NCBI GenBank assembly: GCA_028023455.1
Contig: JAQFVV010000012.1
Coordinates: forward strand, 5,058,499 to 5,122,498
Reading direction: 5' to 3'
Length of the DNA: 64,000 nt
Source: Epiperipatus broadwayi
Lineage: Eukaryota > Onychophora > Udeonychophora > Euonychophora > Peripatidae
In this document: positions 63,801 through 64,000 of the stretch, in pieces
Position numbering within the stretch: the stretch's first letter is position 1
Layout: every line of letters starts with the position of its first letter
The notes under the pieces: model-generated
What the model was told of the DNA's origin: nothing
The model's database searches: none
What the model saw: the letters and a program-made list of their open reading frames with translations, nothing else
Made by a program: the position numbers and the translations under genes

Positions 63801-64000
63801 AAGTAGTTGATATGGAATAAAAGTTTTAAATACATCTAAGATAATATGTATGGGAAAAAATGGTTCAAGTTTGGATTAATGATACTATTACTGATTAAAA
63901 AAAATATATTACTCTTTAATTAAGCTTAAAGATTATATCTAAGATTAAAGTGATATGATAATAGTTAGTATAAAAATGATCGATAATCTATAATTGCAGA
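60850..64000. other. AT-rich non-coding DNA
   Basis: No supported gene is seen. A run of ten G occurs at about 61921-61930. Open frames at 63089-63377 encode low-complexity hydrophobic sequence on either strand and have no family signature that I recognise. Confidence 0.5.

Overview
The window looks like AT-rich, non-coding DNA from an animal with large introns and many retroelements, probably an invertebrate. I cannot name the species. The pointers are a very AT-rich background with (TA)n and (ATT)n tracts, RTE-type and CR1/Jockey-type LINEs, Penelope-like elements (PLEs) with GIY-YIG domains, tRNA-Gly-derived SINEs, a hAT MITE, a mariner remnant and one convincing spliced exon. There is no operon, long uninterrupted host gene, rRNA or CRISPR array. 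Most open frames are chance or antisense frames.

Layout. 0.7-1.1 kb: a repeat carrying a complete hammerhead-ribozyme (HHR) fold; a decayed inverted copy lies at 13.0-13.3 kb and a decayed fragment at 36.2-36.3 kb. 2.5-2.9 kb: an imperfect fold-back. 16.4-17.9 and 22.4-23.9 kb: two PLE fragments, each arranged as head-to-head inverted copies. 23.9-25.1 kb: a 5'-truncated RTE-like LINE on the minus strand. 27.3-27.5 kb: a hairpin insertion with a 32-bp direct repeat on each side. 28.2-28.9 kb: mariner fragment and a SINE. 30.8-32.9 kb: fold-back, hAT MITE with a perfect 8-bp TSD, and a decayed LINE. 34.9-35.35 kb: a 438-bp palindrome. 36.56-36.69 kb: the best host exon. 37.6-44.1 kb: nested block of (ATT)n, decayed CR1/Jockey-like LINE, (AAT)n, a second LINE fragment interrupted by an 820-bp element with two identical HHRs in opposite orientation, then (ATT)n. 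48.1-48.4 and 49.7-49.9 kb: more palindromes. 56.0-59.5 kb: a nearly full-length RTE-like LINE spoiled by two in-frame TGA codons. 60.5-60.8 kb: another HHR-like snapback with a 15-bp TSD.

How the parts fit. The main theme is a set of head-to-head 'snapback' insertions. Two encode PLE protein; several short ones encode nothing but carry hammerhead cores. PLEs are known to carry minimal type I hammerheads and to leave partial and inverted copies, so the short elements are plausibly non-autonomous partners (retrozyme-like) of the PLEs here. That link is inference. The HHR folds were derived by hand and no structure or database program was run.
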